From positions 11,904,001 to 11,968,000 of the forward strand of contig OU612075.1 in assembly GCA_914767715.1 (NCBI GenBank): DNA of 64,000 nucleotides, given 5' to 3'. This document shows, in pieces, positions 59,217 through 64,000 of the stretch; position 1 is the stretch's first letter; each line of letters begins with the position of its first letter. The notes beneath the pieces were generated by a model. The model made no database searches and was not told the DNA's origin. It was given only the letters and a program-made list of their open reading frames with translations. A program made the translations under genes and the position numbers. Source of the stretch: Membranipora membranacea. Lineage: Eukaryota; Bryozoa; Gymnolaemata; Cheilostomatida; Membraniporidae.

Positions 59217-61341
59217 GTCTAGACCCTACAAGACCCTGGATTTTCGCACTTTAAATTAGGTTACAGCTTTCAATAATGTCCTTGTGCAAACAAATTTACT
59301 TTTTTTGTTCGTTGCAATGGCAAAACTTTGATATGAACAGTGGTTGATTTTTGCTTTCCTAGACACTTTAACAGTGACAAGTAAGCTGAATTTGTATATT
59401 TATTAATATTGTTATTTTCTTGTAGTGCCTCGTTTGACTCTACAGTCAGGTTGTGGGACGTAGAGAAGGGATCTTGTGTACACACACTCACTAAGCACAG
59501 CGAGCCAGTATACAGTGTGGGATTCAGTCCTGATGGCAAATACTTAGCCAGCGGCTCCTTCGATAAATGTGTACATATCTGGAACGTACAGGTACGTCCA
59601 TATATATATAAACACTATTTTAATTGGCAGACAATATCATCCTGGACGTATCTTATCCATAACTTGCCAAATTAATTACGGCAAAATTTAGGGGGGGGGG
59701 TTTGAAAAAAGACCAAAATAAAATATTTTTTTGGTATTTGGAGAATTGATTGATATATCATATTATAATGTTTTCACAAGAAGAGAGAGACTAATGAGAT
59801 TCTACGTAGAGACTACGTAGATTTTACACCGTATGGAAACACAAGCTAAACTCGTGTGGGGTTTCTTGTTCCAATATTGGAACACAAAGGCCCAAACATA
59901 TTCGATTAATCGTTGTAGCTCAAATTTAACTCTTGATGAATTTAACATGCAAACAATGACACACAATGTGCACTCCACCCTCTTATTCCGGCATAAATTT
60001 TTGTTTATGGAAAAAAACATTCCAATGAATGTCTGGTGATGACGATGGAGCATCAGCCTTATATCAACTTGATTAACTTGAGCAGTGTAGTAGCAATTGA
60101 CATAGCATGATATGAAACTGCAATGAAATCTTACTATGTTGCGATATTGTTATCATTTGTAAGCAACATGGCAATATATAGATCATTATTGTATTGCGTT
60201 CATCACCAGGAACCTGACAGTCAACGAATAGCTGTTCGTGGGTGTGAAAATGCAAATTGGCTTCCATCTTGTTTCTACGCTTTTTCCTCACTAGCAATGC
60301 AATCATTACAAAAATTTATGCAGTTGCAAATGGGCATTCAAAACCTTCGCTGGGCGATGGGCGTTGTAAGAATAGCAGCATTGTTCTTAAATACAATACA
60401 GCTTTGTTATACAGCCAATATCGATAATAATCCATTGTCCATGTGGTAAATTGGTCCAAGTACCTAAACCAAAGATTATAAATACTCATTGCCTAAACTA
60501 TGTCTTAGCATGCAACATGGGCTGCACCAACAAACTCTCTAATAGGACATTTTAAGAAAACTGGCTATTGCCCATACAGAACTTGACTTTTTCTGTAATG
60601 ATTCTTTGATGCTCAAACCTACGAACTCAAGAAAGTTGTGTTGAGAGATACGCTGTTTACTCGCTGTTAAAAGTTTGTTTTCTTGTTTCTCTTAGAGCGG
60701 GAAACTTGTACAGAGCTACAGAGGCACCGGTGGTATATTTGAAGTCTGCTGGAATCAGAGAGGAGACAAAGTTGCTGCCTCCGCTTCTGATGGCAGCGTG
60801 TATGTCCTTGACCTTAGGGGAACCAAATCTGTATGAAGTCATCCAATGTATTAACATCAGCATACTTCACGTTTTTGTACAATTGTAATCATGTTCACTC
60901 ATAATATTTTCCAAGTGGAGCACTAAGTGCTGGATGGTTTTTGTATACTTTGGACTGTAGGATCAAGCAAACGTAGTTATGGATATGGCATTGTGTCATG
61001 GCGCTGATTATTGCGTTGGTACCACTCGGTGAAAGTATTTGTCATATTGTTATTGCATTTTCAATGCGTAGCTTTCCCCTGTTGTTAAGTAAAAGGGTCA
61101 CCACAAAATAGATTCATCCCTATAATGTAGGGTGCCTGTAATTCTCTCAAGATCAGATAAAGGTGAAGGTCGTTATTGAACTCTCACTTCAAAGGGAAAC
61201 ATTCTTTAGTCTTGCTTGGTTGGACATCACTAAATTGTTGCTATCATAATAGTCGGCTATGATTATGAACTTTATTGTATTATTATTTTTGTGTAAATAT
61301 GAATGAAAATCTCACTATGATATCATTTAGTAACAATGTAG

Positions 61342-61347
61342 AATAAA
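61342..61347 (+). terminator. Polyadenylation signal of the duplicate TBL1XR1
   Basis: AATAAA about 505 bp after the duplicate's stop codon, in the same context as 35975-35980 of the intact gene. Confidence 0.5.
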
Positions 61348-61862
61348 AATTGTTGGTATCTCAATTACAGAATAACAAAGCTAAAAAGCCTTTGTACCCA
61401 TGAATCGGTGGTAATGTCTTTGTGTTGTGGCTGGTAGTGTTCTTGTAATTGCAGGAACTAGGTCCCACAGCCGAAAATTTGAGTTGGCGTTGAGCCATTT
61501 AACCACACCTCAGTTATGTCAAATTATGATGGGATTACCCCGTATCTACAGACTGTTGTCAGCGGGTATATAGTTTTATAAACAGGAAAGCAGCTAGCTC
61601 TATGGCACCTTTTATGGCTCCCAATACAATACACAAATTTCCAAAGAAAATCAGGGTAAGAAAAGAGCTAGAGTGCTTTGAAGAATCAAAACTGAGAAAG
61701 TTACCATCCATCATTCCATGACTGGCAAGTTGGACATTATGTTCAATTTCTCAGCCACTGGTTAGCATAAATCTATTGTTATGATATACTTTCAATCACT
61801 GACATCAGCGTTTGGCAATAGTGTCAACACTTGTGATTTCTTTGATTGTTGACGTTTTGCCA

Positions 61863-62580
61863 CTAATAATTAGTGTTAATTTCTTCGGTCAAGTCGTTCA
61901 CCTTGTCATCCAAATCTTTTACCTTGGCATCGTTATCTTCAAACTTGGTGTCCAAATTCCCAACCTTGGTGTCCAAATTCCCAACCTTGGTGTCCAAATT
62001 CCCAACCTTGGTGTCCAAATTCCCAACCTTGGTGTCCAAATTCCCAACCTAGGTGTCCAAATTCCCAACTTTGGTATCCATTTTCTTCATTTGTTCTCTG
62101 CTTTCTTGTAAGGTCTGCGTCATTTCTGAGTCTTTCTGAGCTTCCTCCTTTCCTTTGACAAATACCGATTGGCGGCAGAATGCATATATTCCTGTGACTA
62201 TAAAAGCCGCCAAACCCAACAGCAAAGCAACTTGCTCTAAACCATCTATTTTGTCCTTGACCTCTATTTTTCCATAAAAACCAAGTTACACCAGCGAGAT
62301 AAACAAACCCGGACAGTCCGTTTTTAGCCAAGTCCCAAACATACCAGGCCCAATCTTTGGCCTCTGCACTCATCACCTTATCCAATACTCCAACCGATTT
62401 CTTACTGCTTGCGACTTCGTTCTCTTCACCATTATCCTGCACTTGGTTCAATAGCGTTGATGTATTATTAACATCACTCTTCTTCTCGGTGTCTGGTGGG
62501 TTGTCAACATCACCAGATTCACCTCTAGATGAAGGCCGCCGACGACGAGTTTCCATGGTAGATGAAGGTTGATTAGACAT
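61863..62580 (-). pseudogene. Two-TM coiled-coil protein, copy C (frameshifted)
   Basis: Starts MSNQPSSTMETRRRRPSSRG and matches copy A through WAWYVWDLAKNGLSGFVYLA. A net 11-bp deletion near 62280-62283, within the equivalent of copy A's GVTCIIQGLYGKIE, then shifts the frame. The shifted frame stays open through TM2 and the heptad array only because that array is 21-bp periodic, yielding WEFGHQG repeats instead of DTKVGNL. The original frame (TM2, KKEAQKD, DTKVGNL) can be followed after the deletion. Likely a pseudogene, or an assembly indel. Confidence 0.78.
61944..62069 (-). repeat. 21-bp minisatellite in coiled-coil copy C
   Basis: Six units of CTTGGTGTCCAAATTCCCAAC (one as CTAGGTG...), one more than copy A at 36577-36681. 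This shows unit gain or loss since the duplication. Confidence 0.92.
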
Positions 62581-64000
62581 CTCGTCTGGTAGCTGTACTG
62601 GTAAGGTGAACAGTCGTAGCTTGTTTCAAAAATGGAAGTTAAAGCAGAAGCATATCCTTCTATAGTTTTTTTATGGTTGGTAATATTGCTTTGAATCAAG
62701 ATAACAGACCTAGGGTGCACAAGACAGACCTGCCTTAAATAATAAAAGTTCAAATTTGTGGGATTGTATACCTCAGTACAAGTATTATTCACTTGCCTGC
62801 TATTCTTCGACTGGCGACTCCAAATGAGTGATTTATGACAGGTCTTACCACCACTTGAATAGTGTTTATATAGAAGTGGGGGGGGGGGGGCGCAACACTG
62901 ATAAGCATTCCCAGAAACAACCCAATAATAAAGAGGATTTTTAGCAGCAGTAAAATTTTACTGTAGCTAGTAGCATATTGATCTTTTCAGTCATTGACCA
63001 TTCAAATTTATCATCAAGGTCTTTAAAAGTTTAATGAAATTAAATATAAATCATTATCATAAATCATTCTTGATATCCAAATCTCAAATGATAAGCTAGT
63101 TAATATGAAAGACCTGGGTAACAACAATTGCAATTAGAACAGAAATAGAAACAAAACCAAAGCGCCCTCTCATGTTGCAGGAAACGGATAAAAGGTGCAA
63201 ACATTCAGAAAACTAAGCAGTGCCAAGTGCAAAACGACGCAGAAGGCCACACCTCTATTCCAATTCACACAGTAAACTCAGTAAAGTGAATCCCTGCACC
63301 ATTTTCAGCGTTGATACTTGCTACTGCTGCTAGATCGTCAATTTGTTTTCCTATTTGCTGCTGCAGTTGCTGAAAATTCCATAAAAAGCCAAAAGTGGCG
63401 ATTGACATATGAATAGTGAAGCTTACTTTCAATTATTGTATTTTGTAAATGAAATGTGTTGGTTAAAATTAAATATAGACTTCACCAAAGAATTTTTAAA
63501 TGACAAACAAATGGCCGTTTAAGTTAATGATCTAGAATTTTCATGATATTCTTATTCATCCACAATTACTGAAGCATAAATGATGACGATACTAACGTCA
63601 TGGTATGACATTGCACCATAAACCTAGACCGAGTTCAGTCCGTTTGCCTGCTCCAACTCCAAATGCAAGTCCAATCCAAGTGCTGCCGCAAAACCATCTT
63701 CTGATCTAATTGTCTATACCAGTGTGTACATTTTGGAAATAAAAGCCAAAGAAATGCCCATTGATTCATCTAATTTTGATCGGGGAGAATGAGACAAAAC
63801 TCAACCCCACAAACTTCCTGAAAAAAATGTCTCTGATTTGTGTAGTTGTGTGCTACTTTTTTGGTGTAAGACAACTGCAAAAACATTCTAAACCAGCTAA
63901 CAGCGAGCCTATTTTGAAGAAATCGACTAAAACATGTTGGGCTACAGCTGAAGTACAGCAGGTAAACAGTGAATGCTATTAAAATCAATTTGGTCTTGAA

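Larger units (their letters stand above)
57083..59367. mobile_element. TTAA element in the duplicated TBL1 intron 9, with two hAT insertions
   Basis: Same outer element as 32271-34289: TTAA at 57079-57082 and 59368-59371 and the same ~150-bp TIRs, with 1 bp lost at the left tip. Two hAT-like elements, rather than one, fill its centre. Confidence 0.78.
50685..60836 (+). pseudogene. Duplicate TBL1XR1, 5'-truncated and frame-disrupted
   Basis: Exons 2-11 equivalents lie at 51204-51366, 51865-52003, 52724-52883, 53486-53630, 54453-54614, 55122-55304, 55769-55843, 56178-56305, 59426-59591 and 60696-60836. All keep splice sites and are nearly identical to 26840-35469. Exon 1 with the start codon is missing; homology begins in intron 1 at about 50685, right after gene X. 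Exon 2 has a 17-bp tandem duplication (AGAGAGGTCTCTTTTAC) that shifts the frame and leads to an early stop. Exon 3 has TTA to TAA (ESLSL becomes ES-stop). From exon 4 to the end (LRGHESEVF ... LDLRGTKSV) the WD40 frame is intact, with Leu to Phe in DDMSLR. Dead as a full TBL1XR1; an ATG in exon 4 ([12 protein letters not shown]) could in principle start a WD40-only protein. Confidence 0.92.
50685..64000 (+). repeat. Segmental duplication of 26.3-39.2 kb (block 2)
   Basis: From about 50685 to the window end the sequence follows about 26315-39150 in the same order and orientation: TBL1XR1 introns and exons 2-11, 3' UTR, coiled-coil gene and its upstream flank. Exons are almost identical; introns differ by substitutions, indels and transposons. 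A third partial block (about 42985-49370) repeats 36480-41340. Real tandem duplication and false joining of two haplotypes both need to be considered. Confidence 0.9.

Overview
This window is eukaryotic nuclear DNA from an invertebrate animal. It is AT-rich, with spliced genes (GT..AG introns of about 60 bp to 3.5 kb), AATAAA signals, a CR1-like LINE, a tRNA-derived SINE and many non-autonomous DNA transposons. The PDGF/VEGF, ATG3 and TBL1XR1 proteins show it is metazoan. I cannot fix the phylum from sequence alone. An aquatic, possibly early-branching invertebrate is a guess.

Layout. (1) 1-17.6 kb: two tandem VEGF-like growth factor genes on the + strand, at 22-8585 (8 coding exons, 312 aa) and 12009-17602 (9 coding exons, 367 aa). 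Both encode a signal peptide, a PDGF/VEGF cystine knot and a VEGF-C/D-like Cys-rich tail, with matching intron phases. (2) 18.7-23.9 kb, - strand: a complete 8-exon ATG3 (311 aa, catalytic Cys261). (3) 25.9-35.5 kb, + strand: a complete 11-exon TBL1/TBL1XR1 gene (500 aa), divergent from ATG3. (4) 36.4-64 kb: a rearranged segmental duplication. It holds three copies (A, B, C) of a small intronless gene for a two-TM, heptad-repeat coiled-coil protein (only A is intact), two copies of the 5' exons of an unrecognised coiled-coil gene (gene X), and a second TBL1XR1 copy at 51.2-60.8 kb. That copy lacks exon 1 and carries a 17-bp frameshifting duplication and a nonsense codon, while its WD40 exons stay open.

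Because the paralogous blocks are so similar, many insertions can be read directly against an empty paralogous site. This defines target-site duplications (TSDs) for several element families: a 9-bp TSD CACACTGA family (four copies), a 7-bp TSD element, an 8-bp TSD foldback element, a ~10-bp TSD element with ~65 bp terminal inverted repeats (TIRs), and a three-deep nest in TBL1XR1 intron 9 (TTAA element, then hAT, then PIF/Harbinger-like). The hAT target in that nest is occupied in opposite orientations in the two paralogs.

The genes are not an operon. VEGF ligands act outside the cell, ATG3 is the E2-like enzyme of LC3/Atg8 lipidation, and TBL1XR1 is a nuclear corepressor exchange factor. 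No CRISPR, rRNA or functional tRNA gene was seen. All exon models come from reading splice sites, phase and homology by eye; no search, alignment or transcript data were available.
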